From contig JASEES010000007.1 in NCBI GenBank assembly GCA_030019395.1, forward strand, positions 1-64,000: 64,000 bases of DNA. Direction: 5' to 3'. Origin of the DNA: Methanolinea sp. (GTDB lineage: Archaea > Halobacteriota > Methanomicrobia > Methanomicrobiales > Methanospirillaceae). Position numbers and translations under genes: made by a program. Of this stretch, positions 16,703-25,175 are shown in pieces. Under the pieces are notes generated by a model that was given only the letters and a program-made list of their open reading frames with translations, searched no databases and had not been told where the DNA came from. Position 1 is the stretch's first letter. Each line of letters starts with the position of its first letter.

Positions 16703-17628
16703 ACCCCGAGCCTCTCCCGCACCGCAGCCACGAGGAGGGGCAGCGTGATCGTTGCGTCGCCATAGACCGTCACTGCCCGGGCGCTTGCCGTGATCTTGCC
16801 CCACGACCGGGCCTCGTCCAGCGTTGCACCCGAGAGACCGCCGAGGTCAGGGCGGTCCCCGGTCAGCTGGACCGCGTAGTCGAATCCTTTCGGGGTCATG
16901 AGCATGCTCTGGAGGATGTAGTTCTTGGGAACACCGCCCCCGACGAGGAGGGCTCCCGCCGATTCTGCCGAAAAACAGAGGGAGAGCAGGTCCTGCATGT
17001 CACCGAACGCGTCCAGGATGGGCCTGTGCGTCTGGGTGTAGAGCCAGTACTGGAGTCCCGCCATGGAGTCGGCCAGTGCCGGGCAGAAGACCGGGACACC
17101 GTTGCGTGCCGCGGACGCGAGGATGCCCGAGGGGAGCGATGCACCGACCTCTGCGAGGAACTTCCGGACGGTGAGGGGGGCCTGCGGGGCAAGGTCCCCG
17201 AAGCGCTCCTGCATGAACTCCTCGAACCGGATGAAGGACTCGTTGGGCAGGAAGACATCGTAGATCCTGTTGATCTCGGCGTCCCGGAGCGCGACGTCCG
17301 AGCAGGAGGCCGTCCCGTGGTAGTGCCGGCACCCGAGGGCCTCGATGATATCGTGGGTGAGGTTTGCACCCGTCGAGACGAGCACGTCCACGAAACCGGC
17401 ATCGATGAGGTCGCTGACGATCCTGCCCATGCCTGCAGGGACCATCGCACCCGCAAGCCCGACGAACCGGGTCACCGCCTTGTCGCGGAGCATCGCCTCG
17501 TAGATGTCGGCCGCCCGCGCCAGTGCGCCCCCGTTGTATGCTCCCGCCCGGCCCATGGCCGCAACGAGTTCCCCGACGGTCATTTTCGGCCGGAGAACGA
17601 TCTGCTCGACTGACTCCCCGCATTCCAT
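16699..17628 (-). CDS. dys: Deoxyhypusine synthase
   Basis: Transfers the aminobutyl group of spermidine to a lysine of aIF5A. ATG 17628 gives 309 residues starting MECGESVEQIVLRPKM. Conserved NAD-binding elements include STGANLTHDIIEALG (about 100-114), and the catalytic Lys lies in GGGVPKNYI near residue 247. The frame is open to 17832, but that part is not conserved. Co-translated with pyrF through an ATGA overlap. Confidence 0.93.
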   Translation of the reverse strand: MECGESVEQIVLRPKMTVGELVAAMGRAGAYNGGALARAADIYEAMLRDKAVTRFVGLAGAMVPAGMGRIVSDLIDAGFVDVLVSTGANLTHDIIEALGCRHYHGTASCSDVALRDAEINRIYDVFLPNESFIRFEEFMQERFGDLAPQAPLTVRKFLAEVGASLPSGILASAARNGVPVFCPALADSMAGLQYWLYTQTHRPILDAFGDMQDLLSLCFSAESAGALLVGGGVPKNYILQSMLMTPKGFDYAVQLTGDRPDLGGLSGATLDEARSWGKITASARAVTVYGDATITLPLLVAAVRERLGV

Positions 17629-17695
17629 GGTAAAGGTGTATCGAGGGGAAAGGAGATATTTTTTGGCTGGAAATGCGTGGAAGACAACCCTTTCG

Positions 17696-18943
17696 TCAGG
17701 GGGGTGGCAGGCGGAGGAAATCTTCCCGGACGCCCCTGCAGAGCGGGCGGGCGAGGTGCCGCCGTGCACTCGGAGGGACCTCGTACCAGCCGGGAGAGAC
17801 CGTGCGGGGCTGTATGACCTCCTCGGGTGCATCCTTCCTCCCCCCGCACCGCCGGCACTTGTACCCCTTCCCCCTCCCGGCGCTGGTCATCCGCTTCCCG
17901 CACCTCTCGCAGATCGGCGGCTGCACGAGGCGGAGGGGCGGTGCAGAGACGACCTCGATCTTCTCGAGGTTGAGGCTCCCCCTCTTGTAACTGCCCGCGG
18001 CTCTCACCCGGTCGCCCGGGCGAAGCGACCGGACGATGTCGCGGAACCCCCGCGTCGGCTCGTAGGCCATGCAGGGGAGAGTCCCGGTCCCGTTGCCGAG
18101 GGTGAGGCAGACGTGACCCCCCCGGGCGGTCCGGGGCAGAGAGAGCACGGTTCCCCCGACGATGTAGGAATGCCCCTCCTCGAGGCAGCCGATCGTTCCC
18201 GGGACGATGTGCGCATCCGTGCCCTGGTTCGTGACAAAGATCTGCTCGCAGGCCGGGTCCTCCGAAATCACCTTCTCCCGGGCAAGGGCGAGCCACCCGG
18301 GGCGCTCGCCCCGTATCCCGAAGAGGACGGGGTCGGGCGTGTGGGGCACGCAGACCACGATGTCGTTCTCCCGGTCAACGGTGTCCCACGTGTGGGGGAA
18401 CGTGAGAGAGTCCGCTGCAAAGAGGCTTTCCCGGTCGACGGACCGGGGTGTCCCGAACCGGGCCCTCCTGCGGTAGGCGAGCAGTTCGCAGGTGGAGTCG
18501 TCGAATTGGCTGCAGACCGCTGCCGTGGCACCGATGAGGCCGCGGCCCGACTTGTAACCCCTGGAGAGCGCCCCCCATTCCGAAAGGAGCGCCCGGGCCT
18601 CGTCGAGCGTGCAGAACCCCCTGACGGCCCGCAGGTAAAAGTCCGGGGGAGGGATCCGTTCGCAGGCGACAACACCGGGATGGGTGCCCTCGTGGGACAT
18701 CTCCGCGAGTTCCCCGACGGTCTCGCAGGCGAGGTGGAAGGCCACCCGGAGGGACCCCTCGGCAACCAGGCATATCGCGGCGTTGCCCCGGGTCTTTTCG
18801 GGGACGTTGGGGTTCAGGCGGACCAGGCGGGCCTCGACAACCCGGATGCCGGCCCGCTTCAGCCGCCGGGAAAGCACGGCCGCAAGGTACGTCGTGCACA
18901 TCCCCGCCGGGGAGTCGGTATCGTCGATCCCGATCCGGAACAT
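17696..18943 (-). CDS. tiaS: tRNA(Ile2) 2-agmatinylcytidine synthetase TiaS
   Basis: Attaches agmatine to C34 of tRNA-Ile2 so that it reads AUA. From ATG 18943, 415 residues: the N-terminal IGIDDTDSPAGMCTTYLA (about 5-22) holds the catalytic Asp residues, a central kinase-like and OB region follows (about 275-345), and the C-terminus has a zinc ribbon CERCGKRM...CRRCGG (about 350-372). The start at 18943 is favoured over upstream GTG/ATG codons because a TATA box is centred 25 bases before it, implying a leaderless mRNA. Confidence 0.93.
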   Translation of the reverse strand: MFRIGIDDTDSPAGMCTTYLAAVLSRRLKRAGIRVVEARLVRLNPNVPEKTRGNAAICLVAEGSLRVAFHLACETVGELAEMSHEGTHPGVVACERIPPPDFYLRAVRGFCTLDEARALLSEWGALSRGYKSGRGLIGATAAVCSQFDDSTCELLAYRRRARFGTPRSVDRESLFAADSLTFPHTWDTVDRENDIVVCVPHTPDPVLFGIRGERPGWLALAREKVISEDPACEQIFVTNQGTDAHIVPGTIGCLEEGHSYIVGGTVLSLPRTARGGHVCLTLGNGTGTLPCMAYEPTRGFRDIVRSLRPGDRVRAAGSYKRGSLNLEKIEVVSAPPLRLVQPPICERCGKRMTSAGRGKGYKCRRCGGRKDAPEEVIQPRTVSPGWYEVPPSARRHLARPLCRGVREDFLRLPPP

Positions 18944-18963
18944 CGGCCCTCCCATCACATCAC

Positions 18964-18972
18964 TATTTATAT
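18964..18972. promoter_or_regulatory. Shared bidirectional TATA box (tiaS / COG1395 regulator)
   Basis: TATTTATAT reads as a TATA element on both strands. It lies about 25 bases before the tiaS ATG (18943) and about 34 before the ATG at 19002. Only 58 bases separate the two start codons and no second TATA-like element is seen. Confidence 0.6.
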
Positions 18973-19001
18973 CAGGTCAGGGAAAACCCATTCGTAGTGG
19001 A

Positions 19002-19913
19002 ATGTCCCAGGAACGCCTTCTCTCGACGGTCACGAGCGTGCTCCTGATGGGTGGGTTCCGGGTCTCGGAGAAGTTCAGCATGAGGCCCCGGAGCTTCGAC
19101 ATGGTCGCGAGGAAAAAGAACGTCATCCTCGTGATCAAGGCAGTCACCCACATCGACAGCGTGGGCGAGGACACGGCAAGGGACCTCGACCACGTTGCCC
19201 GGTACCTGAAGGGTTCTCCCCTCATCATCGGGGAGAGGGCACGCGACGCCGAACTCGAGAGAGGTGCAGTCTACGTCCGGTACGGCATCTTTGCCATCAG
19301 CGTCGCGACACTGTACGATGCCTTCGTCGAAGGGGTTCCCCCGCTCGTGTACGCGTCACCGGGCGGGCTCTACGTCAACATCAACGGCGACGTGCTGCGC
19401 GAGCTCCGCGAGAAGAGGAACCTCTCGCTCGGTGACCTCGGCTCGATGCTCGGGGTCTCGCGGCGGACCATATCCAAGTACGAGAGCGGGATGGGGACGA
19501 CGCTCGACGTCGCCCAGAAGATCGAGGAGATCTTCGATGCACCCCTCGTCCGGGCCATCGACCTGCTCGCGTACAGATCTATCTTTGCGGACGAGGGAGA
19601 AGCGCCGGAGGAGTCGCCCATGGGGTTCCTGGAGAGGATAGGCGTCAAGCTCCACGCCATGCACAGGGCGCCTTTCCAGGCCCTCATCGAGATATCGGAC
19701 GAGTCCATCCTCACGGGGTACGGCTCTTCCCAGAAGGTTGTCAAGCGCGCTGCACTGATAGGAAATATCTCCCAGGTGACGGGAATGCACGCCATGTGCG
19801 TGCTGACCGACTACCACAAGCAGAAGAGGATCGGAAAGACCCTTGTCATCGGCGAACAGCGCCTCCAGACGCTCCAGGACGGGGAAGAACTGATCGAGCT
19901 CGTCAGTAAATAA
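19002..19913 (+). CDS. HTH transcriptional regulator, COG1395 family
   Basis: A 303-residue archaeal protein. An N-terminal ~110-residue domain (starting MSQERLLSTVTSVLL, with KKNVILVIKAVTHID) resembles a restriction-endonuclease-like fold, followed by a Cro-type HTH at about 128-162 (REKRNLSLGDLGSMLGVSRR, TISKYESGMG) and a C-terminal domain of unknown role. Highly conserved in Euryarchaeota, but its regulon is not established to my knowledge. It lies directly upstream of the thermosome gene in the same direction, with an independent TATA box between them. Confidence 0.88.
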   Translation: MSQERLLSTVTSVLLMGGFRVSEKFSMRPRSFDMVARKKNVILVIKAVTHIDSVGEDTARDLDHVARYLKGSPLIIGERARDAELERGAVYVRYGIFAISVATLYDAFVEGVPPLVYASPGGLYVNINGDVLRELREKRNLSLGDLGSMLGVSRRTISKYESGMGTTLDVAQKIEEIFDAPLVRAIDLLAYRSIFADEGEAPEESPMGFLERIGVKLHAMHRAPFQALIEISDESILTGYGSSQKVVKRAALIGNISQVTGMHAMCVLTDYHKQKRIGKTLVIGEQRLQTLQDGEELIELVSK

Positions 19914-19916
19914 CAA

Positions 19917-19926
19917 TTTTTATATA
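19917..19926 (+). promoter_or_regulatory. TATA box and ribosome site of the thermosome gene
   Basis: TTTTTATATA ends about 41 bases before ATG 19968. A GGTGA ribosome binding site at 19957-19961 gives a leadered mRNA, unlike several neighbours. Confidence 0.65.
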
Positions 19927-19967
19927 GAACCACAAACCAATTTTATCGCTACACGTGGTGAATAGCA

Positions 19968-21629
19968 ATGTCACAGCAACTCGGAGGACAACCGATTCTC
20001 ATCCTGAAAGAAGGAAGTTCACGCACCCGTGGACGTGATGCACAGGGCATGAACATCACTGCCGCAAAGGCAGTGGCGAGCGCAGTCCGCACGACTCTTG
20101 GCCCGAAGGGCATGGACAAGATGCTCGTTGACACCATCGGCGACGTGGTGATCACGAACGACGGTGTCACCATCCTCAAGGAGATGGACATCGAGCACCC
20201 GGCAGCCAAGATGATGGTCGAGATCGCAAAGACCCAGGACGACGAGGTTGGCGACGGGACCACGACAGCCGTGGTGATCGCAGGCGAGCTCCTCAAGAGG
20301 GCCGAGGACCTCCTCGAGCAGGACGTCCACCCCACCGTGATCGCCCACGGTTACAGGCAGGCAGCCGAGAAGGCCCAGGAGATCCTGCAGAACATCGCGG
20401 TCACCATAAAGCCGAAGGACACCGCGATGCTGAAGAAGATCGCGGAGACCGCGATGACCGGCAAGGGTGCCGAGGGCTCCCGCGACAAGATCTGCGACCT
20501 CGTGGTCAAGGCCGTCACCATGGTTGCCGACGAGGACGGGACCGTGGACAAGGACTACATCAAGGTCGAGAAGAAAGTGGGCGGCTCGATCGATGACTGC
20601 GAGATCATCGAGGGAGTCGTCATCGACAAGGAGCGGGTCCACCCCGGCATGCCCAAGAAGGTGACGAACGCGAAGATCCTCCTCCTGAACGCACCCGTCG
20701 AGTTCAAGAAGACCGAGGTCGACGCCGAGATCAACATCACGAGCCCCGACCAGCTCCAGGCGTTCCTCGACGAAGAGGAGCGGATGATCAAGAGCATCGT
20801 TGACAAGATCGTCGCGTCCGGTGCAAACGTCCTCTTCTGCCAGAAGGGTATCGATGACATCGCCCAGCACTACCTTGCCAAGGCAGGCATCCTCGCGATC
20901 CGCCGGGTCAAGAAGAGCGACATGGAGAAGCTCGTCCGTGCGACCGGCGGGAGCATGGTCTCGAGCATCGATGCCATTGCCAGGGAGGAACTCGGGAAGG
21001 CAGGCCTCGTCGAGGAACGCAAGGTCTCCGGCGAGGAGATGATCTTTGTCGAGGAGTGCAAGAACCCCAAAGCCGTCACCATCATGGTCCGCGGCGGGAC
21101 CGAGCACGTCGTCGACGAGCTCGAGCGTGCCATCGAGGACGCACTGAGGGTCGTCTCGGTCGTGTATGAGGACAAGAAACTCGTTGCCGGTGGCGGTGCT
21201 CCCGAGATCGAGCTCTCGCTGCGCCTGCGTGAGTATGCCGCAACAGTCGGCGGCCGTGCCCAGCTCGCCATCGAGGCCTTCGCAAACGCCCTCGAGATCA
21301 TCCCCCGGACTCTTGCCGAGAACGCAGGGCTCGACCCGATCGACATGCTCGTCGAGCTCCGGGCAGCCCACGAGAAGGGCAAGAAGACGTATGGCTTAAA
21401 CGTCTTCGAGGGCAAGGCCGAGGACATGCTCAAGTCGGGTGTCATCGAGCCCCTGAGAGTCAAGACCCAGGCGATCGCGAGTGCCGCCGAGGCAGCAACG
21501 ATGATCCTCCGCATCGACGACGTGATCGCCGCATCCAAGAGTGCACCACCCGCAGGCGGGCCGCAGGGAGGCCCCGGTGGCATGGGTGGCATGGGTGGAA
21601 TGGGCGGCGGCGACATGGGCGACTTCTGA
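19968..21629 (+). CDS. thsA: Thermosome subunit (group II chaperonin)
   Basis: A 553-residue ATP-dependent chaperonin of the CCT/TCP-1 family that folds proteins in double-ring cages. Motifs: [14 protein letters not shown] (about 36-49), the ATPase [15 protein letters not shown] (about 89-103) and [12 protein letters not shown] (about 401-412), which holds the second nucleotide-binding glycines. The tail is the usual Gly/Met-rich [17 protein letters not shown]. Codon use is strongly biased to C/G endings, as expected for an abundant protein. It has its own promoter and a T-rich terminator. Confidence 0.97.
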   Translation: MSQQLGGQPILILKEGSSRTRGRDAQGMNITAAKAVASAVRTTLGPKGMDKMLVDTIGDVVITNDGVTILKEMDIEHPAAKMMVEIAKTQDDEVGDGTTTAVVIAGELLKRAEDLLEQDVHPTVIAHGYRQAAEKAQEILQNIAVTIKPKDTAMLKKIAETAMTGKGAEGSRDKICDLVVKAVTMVADEDGTVDKDYIKVEKKVGGSIDDCEIIEGVVIDKERVHPGMPKKVTNAKILLLNAPVEFKKTEVDAEINITSPDQLQAFLDEEERMIKSIVDKIVASGANVLFCQKGIDDIAQHYLAKAGILAIRRVKKSDMEKLVRATGGSMVSSIDAIAREELGKAGLVEERKVSGEEMIFVEECKNPKAVTIMVRGGTEHVVDELERAIEDALRVVSVVYEDKKLVAGGGAPEIELSLRLREYAATVGGRAQLAIEAFANALEIIPRTLAENAGLDPIDMLVELRAAHEKGKKTYGLNVFEGKAEDMLKSGVIEPLRVKTQAIASAAEAATMILRIDDVIAASKSAPPAGGPQGGPGGMGGMGGMGGGDMGDF

Positions 21630-21656
21630 GAACCGGAAAGTCCCCCCACCCCCCCA

Positions 21657-21677
21657 TTTTTCCAACGACTCTTTTTT
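21657..21677 (+). terminator. Double T-tract terminator of the thermosome gene
   Basis: Two T runs (21657-21661 and 21672-21677) within 50 bases of the stop codon. Confidence 0.55.
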
Positions 21678-21813
21678 CCCCGGAATTGGCAGTGCCCATT
21701 TTTTTGATTGCTTTTGCCCGTATCCCGCTTCAAATACCGTAAACTTTCCCGGAATGTCCCGGCAGGACGTGGAGGAGGGGAAACTTATATCTGCGTGGGT
21801 CGATACTGACTCC

Positions 21814-22182
21814 ATGCAGGACCGGTTCATCTTCACGCGCTACAAGACGACGTGCTACCATTGCGGGAAGGAGGCAGACCAGGTCATCAAGGCGGTTCCC
21901 TTCCAGGCCCAGGTCATCTGCAGCAACTGCGGGGCAACCCGCATCTTCGTCCCCCGCATCGAAGACGTGAGTAAACCGGGAAGTTTCACGAGGATCGGGT
22001 GCTACGACCTCTGGACCCTCGTTTCCGATGCACAATGCAGGAACTGCGGGGTGACGGGCCCCCACGACCTTTCCATCGGGTGCAACCACTTCACCGTGCG
22101 CTGCAGGAACTGCGGATTCACGCACTTTTACACGTTCAGTCTCGAATACATCGCCCAGTGCCCCATCGAAGAAGAGACGTGA
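21814..22182 (+). CDS. Multi-zinc-ribbon protein of unknown function
   Basis: A 122-residue protein with four CXXC pairs: CYHCGK (about 11), CSNCGA (about 32), CRNCGV (about 70) and CRNCGF (about 92), enough for two zinc ribbons, with hydrophobic YTFSLEYI near the end. ATG 21814 lies about 26 bases after an AAACTTATAT element (21781-21790), fitting a leaderless mRNA; an earlier ATG at 21754 would fall before that promoter. No family recognised; nucleic-acid or protein-protein binding is the usual role of such ribbons. Confidence 0.72.
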   Translation: MQDRFIFTRYKTTCYHCGKEADQVIKAVPFQAQVICSNCGATRIFVPRIEDVSKPGSFTRIGCYDLWTLVSDAQCRNCGVTGPHDLSIGCNHFTVRCRNCGFTHFYTFSLEYIAQCPIEEET

Positions 22183-22287
22183 GGAAACGAGAGGGTGGGG
22201 GTGGCTGCCGGAGCACACTCTCCCGGGAGAGGGGGAATTTTGGCCCCGGTACCGTGACGCCCGGGGACCCCGGCAGGGAGGGAGGGG

Positions 22288-22539
22288 TTATTTTTCCTCC
22301 CTCTCCATGGTGATTGCCGATTTCGGGCACTCGTTTGCGCAGATGCCACAGCCCTTGCAGAAGTCGTAATCGATCTCAAGGTCCTCGCTGATCGCTGCAT
22401 CGGGACAGTACATTGCACACATGCCGCAGGCGTTGCACTTCTCCCGGTCGATCCGCGGGCGGAACACGCGCCAGGACCCGGTCTTGCCGCAGGCGCCGGT
22501 TGTCGGGCGGCTGATGGCGAGGCGGCGGCGCAGTTTCAT
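22288..22539 (-). CDS. porD: Pyruvate:ferredoxin oxidoreductase, delta subunit
   Basis: An 83-residue ferredoxin-like subunit with two [4Fe-4S] motifs, CNACGMCAMYCP (about 36-47) and CKGCGICANECP (about 61-72), which relay electrons from the thiamine centre to ferredoxin. Last gene of the operon; overlaps porC by 4 bases. Confidence 0.95.
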   Translation of the reverse strand: MKLRRRLAISRPTTGACGKTGSWRVFRPRIDREKCNACGMCAMYCPDAAISEDLEIDYDFCKGCGICANECPKSAITMEREEK

Positions 22540-23063
22540 GCGACCAGCTCCCTGTATGCTGCCTCTGCGGCAGACACGTTCCGGGGGTCGGAGAACATCT
22601 CGGTGATGGCGGACTTAGCTGATTCCATGGTCACGATTCCCATTTTTGCGAGGGCACCGAGCACCGGGGTGTTGAGGATCGGGCTCCCGGCAACCTCGAG
22701 TTTTTCCCGGAGTGCGATGCCCGTCAAATCGACGGTAAACGTCGGGTAACCCTTCATGTCCCGGCGTTCCCGTGCGTTGAGGAGGACGCGGCCGCCGGGC
22801 TTGAGCCCCTGCAGCACGTCGACGACGTCCATCACGCTCGGGTCGAGCACGATGACGAGGTCGGGCTTTTTGATTTGGCTCGAGATCCGGATGGGGGCAT
22901 CGTCGATCCGCACGAACGAGACGACCGGTGCACCGCGGCGCTCGGCACCGTAAAACGGGAACGCGGTGGCATACTTCCCGTCCCGGACAGCCGCGAGCGC
23001 GAGCAGGCGGGCAGCGGTCACACCGCCCTGGCCGCCGCGGGAGTGAATCCTGACTTCAAACAT
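22536..23063 (-). CDS. porC: Pyruvate:ferredoxin oxidoreductase, gamma subunit
   Basis: A 175-residue gamma subunit. The N-terminal VRIHSRGGQGGVTAARLLA and the AFPFYGAERRGAPVVSFVR segment (about 34-52) are diagnostic. It forms the CoA-binding part of the four-subunit POR. Overlaps porA by 8 bases and porD by 4. Confidence 0.95.
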   Translation of the reverse strand: MFEVRIHSRGGQGGVTAARLLALAAVRDGKYATAFPFYGAERRGAPVVSFVRIDDAPIRISSQIKKPDLVIVLDPSVMDVVDVLQGLKPGGRVLLNARERRDMKGYPTFTVDLTGIALREKLEVAGSPILNTPVLGALAKMGIVTMESAKSAITEMFSDPRNVSAAEAAYRELVA

Positions 23064-24168
23064 CGCCGTTCACCCCGAACCAGAGTTCCCTGCCGGGCTG
23101 CCTGTTCCGGACAAACCCTGCTATGTCCTCGTAGGTGACCTCCTGGCCCCCGAGGCCGGCAATCACGGAAAAAGGCCGGGCACCTTCCGTTGCGGCTATG
23201 CTTTTTGCCAGGACACCCCCGAACCCGAACGAGTAGTCGCGGTCAATCACAACGACGTCGCGCCCGGAGAGGTCGAGCCGCGGGAACGGCCGGAACCACC
23301 GGATCCGCATGCTCCCTGCCCGGGTACCTTCGTCCCGGAGGAGGTCGACGGCGACTTCTGCCTCCCGCCCGAGCGTTCCTGCGGCCACGATGACGACCTC
23401 GGCGTCATCGCACCTGTACTCATCGACCATGCCGTATTTTCTCCCGAACCTGCGTGCGAAACGCTCCTGCGTCCCGCGGATCACGTCCACGGCGTCCCGC
23501 ATGGACCGCTCGATATCCCAGCGGAGCCGGAAGTAATCATCCGGTCCCGTGAGCGTCCCGTACCCGCAGGGATTTTGCGGGTCGATGGCATGCGGGAGGT
23601 GGAGCGGCGGGATGAAGTCCCCGGCTTTCTCGATCTCCAGCGGCTGCATCGTGTGGGAGAGGAGGAACCCGTCGAGGTTCACCATGACGGGGAGCAGGAC
23701 ACGCTCGTCCTCGGCGATGCAGAATGCCATCAGGACGGCATCGAACGCCTCCTGGACCGATCCCACGTAGACCTGGAGCCACCCGGAATCCCTCTCCTGG
23801 AACGCATCGGTATGCTCGGCCCAGATGTTCCACCCGGGCCCGAGTGCACGGTTCACGTTGGCCATGACGATCGGCAGACGCGCCCCTGCAGCCCAGTTGA
23901 CCATCTCGTGCATGTAGTGCAGCCCGTGGGAACTCGTTGCCGTGAAGGTCCGGGCCCCGGTCACGCTCGCCCCGATGCAGGCTGCCATTGCCGAGTGTTC
24001 GCTCTCCACCGGGATGTACTGGCTTTTGAGTTCCCCGGAAGAGACGTATTCTGCTATCTGCTCCACGATCTCTGTCTGGGGCGTTATCGGGTATGCCGCA
24101 ACGACCGCGGGCGCTGCCTCCTTCACGGCGGCGGCAACAGCCTTGTTCCCGGTTGCAACCGTCAGCAT
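23056..24168 (-). CDS. porA: Pyruvate:ferredoxin oxidoreductase, alpha subunit
   Basis: A 370-residue alpha subunit. YPITPQTEIVEQIAEY (about 27-42) is the conserved motif contacting pyruvate and thiamine diphosphate, followed by PVESEHSAMAACIGASVTGA and a TSSHGLHYMHE loop. In hydrogenotrophic methanogens POR normally runs toward pyruvate synthesis from acetyl-CoA and CO2. Overlaps porB by 7 bases. Confidence 0.96.
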   Translation of the reverse strand: MLTVATGNKAVAAAVKEAAPAVVAAYPITPQTEIVEQIAEYVSSGELKSQYIPVESEHSAMAACIGASVTGARTFTATSSHGLHYMHEMVNWAAGARLPIVMANVNRALGPGWNIWAEHTDAFQERDSGWLQVYVGSVQEAFDAVLMAFCIAEDERVLLPVMVNLDGFLLSHTMQPLEIEKAGDFIPPLHLPHAIDPQNPCGYGTLTGPDDYFRLRWDIERSMRDAVDVIRGTQERFARRFGRKYGMVDEYRCDDAEVVIVAAGTLGREAEVAVDLLRDEGTRAGSMRIRWFRPFPRLDLSGRDVVVIDRDYSFGFGGVLAKSIAATEGARPFSVIAGLGGQEVTYEDIAGFVRNRQPGRELWFGVNGDV

Positions 24169-25043
24169 ATGCCCTCCTCCTCCTTTTGCAGGCGCCGGGC
24201 GAGGGCCGCGGCATCGTCAACCATCCGGGCAACCGTCTCAGCGCTGATACCCTTGAACCTGCCCTGGGCGCGGATGTATTCCCCGACAGGGAGTGGTTTT
24301 ACCATCGCCGCTTTCGAGGGTCCGTTGATCGTGACCTTTCCCTGCTCCCGCTCGTACAGGATCCACATCCCGGTGCGGACAGCGAGTTTCCCCATCTCCA
24401 CGGTCTTTTCGGTGGAGAACCGCCACCCCGGCGGGCACGGGGAGAGGATGTGGATGAACGTGGGGCCGCGGTAGGAGAGGGCTTTTTTGACCTTCTGGAA
24501 CAGGTCCTTTGGATACGCCGGGCAGGCCGTTGCCATGTAGGGAGGCCTGTGGGCAGCAACGATCGCGTCGAGATCCTTCTTGGGCTGCATTTTCCCCGCG
24601 GGCGTGGTCGTCGTGCGTGCACCGAGCGGTGTCGCCCCGGAGCGCTGCATCCCCGTGTTCCCGTATGCCTCGTTGTCGTAGCAGATGTAGAGGAAGTCGG
24701 CACCCCTCTCGAACGCACCCGAGAGGGCCTGTATCCCGATGTCAACGGTGCCCCCGTCACCTGCATAGGCAATGACGTTCGTCTTCTTTCCGGCGGCACG
24801 CAGTGCAGCACTCATCCCGGAGGCACAGGCAGCGGCCGCGGCGAACGCCACGTTGTACACAGGGACGTTGAAGGCAGTGTTCGGGTAAATGCCCTGTATC
24901 ACGCTCGTGCAGCAGGCAGGCACGACGAGGACCGTATCGGGTCCTGCTGCCTTGAGGACGTAGCGGAGGGAAAGGGAGTCGCCGCACCCGGCGCACGCGG
25001 AGGTGCACTTGAGGATGTATTCTTCCCGGGGAATCTCCGTCAT
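24162..25043 (-). CDS. porB: Pyruvate:ferredoxin oxidoreductase, beta subunit
   Basis: A 293-residue TPP-binding subunit. The Cys-rich N-terminus CTSACAGCGDSLSLRY (about 13-28) ligates an Fe-S cluster, and AYAGDGGTVDIGIQAL (about 91-106) is the TPP/Mg motif. It is the first gene transcribed, so the order is porB-porA-porC-porD, opposite to the C-D-A-B order familiar from many archaea. A CTTATGAAT element (minus strand, about 25070-25080) is a possible TATA box. Confidence 0.95.
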   Translation of the reverse strand: MTEIPREEYILKCTSACAGCGDSLSLRYVLKAAGPDTVLVVPACCTSVIQGIYPNTAFNVPVYNVAFAAAAACASGMSAALRAAGKKTNVIAYAGDGGTVDIGIQALSGAFERGADFLYICYDNEAYGNTGMQRSGATPLGARTTTTPAGKMQPKKDLDAIVAAHRPPYMATACPAYPKDLFQKVKKALSYRGPTFIHILSPCPPGWRFSTEKTVEMGKLAVRTGMWILYEREQGKVTINGPSKAAMVKPLPVGEYIRAQGRFKGISAETVARMVDDAAALARRLQKEEEGIC

Positions 25044-25095
25044 GGAACTTCAGCCACTCAGGTTAGAGGCCATCATTCATAAGGGTATTTTCCCG

Positions 25096-25102
25096 AAAAA
25101 AA
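25096..25102 (-). terminator. Poly-T terminator (minus strand) after atwA
   Basis: Seven A residues on the plus strand, about 75 bases past the atwA stop, upstream of the por operon. Confidence 0.4.
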
Positions 25103-25175
25103 GGCAGAAAGAAATGGAGCTGGCTGAAAAAGCCGATGATTGGCATGATTTCAGCCGGTCCCGGGAATGGAGGTG

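Noticed and set aside
17504-18997. 497-codon plus-strand frame opposite deoxyhypusine synthase and tiaS
   Set aside because: Antisense to two genes with strong motifs; no domain or ribosome site.
20019-21371. 450-codon minus-strand frame opposite the thermosome gene
   Set aside because: Product dominated by Asp/Leu/Val from reversed GAC/GAG/CTC codons; a shadow.
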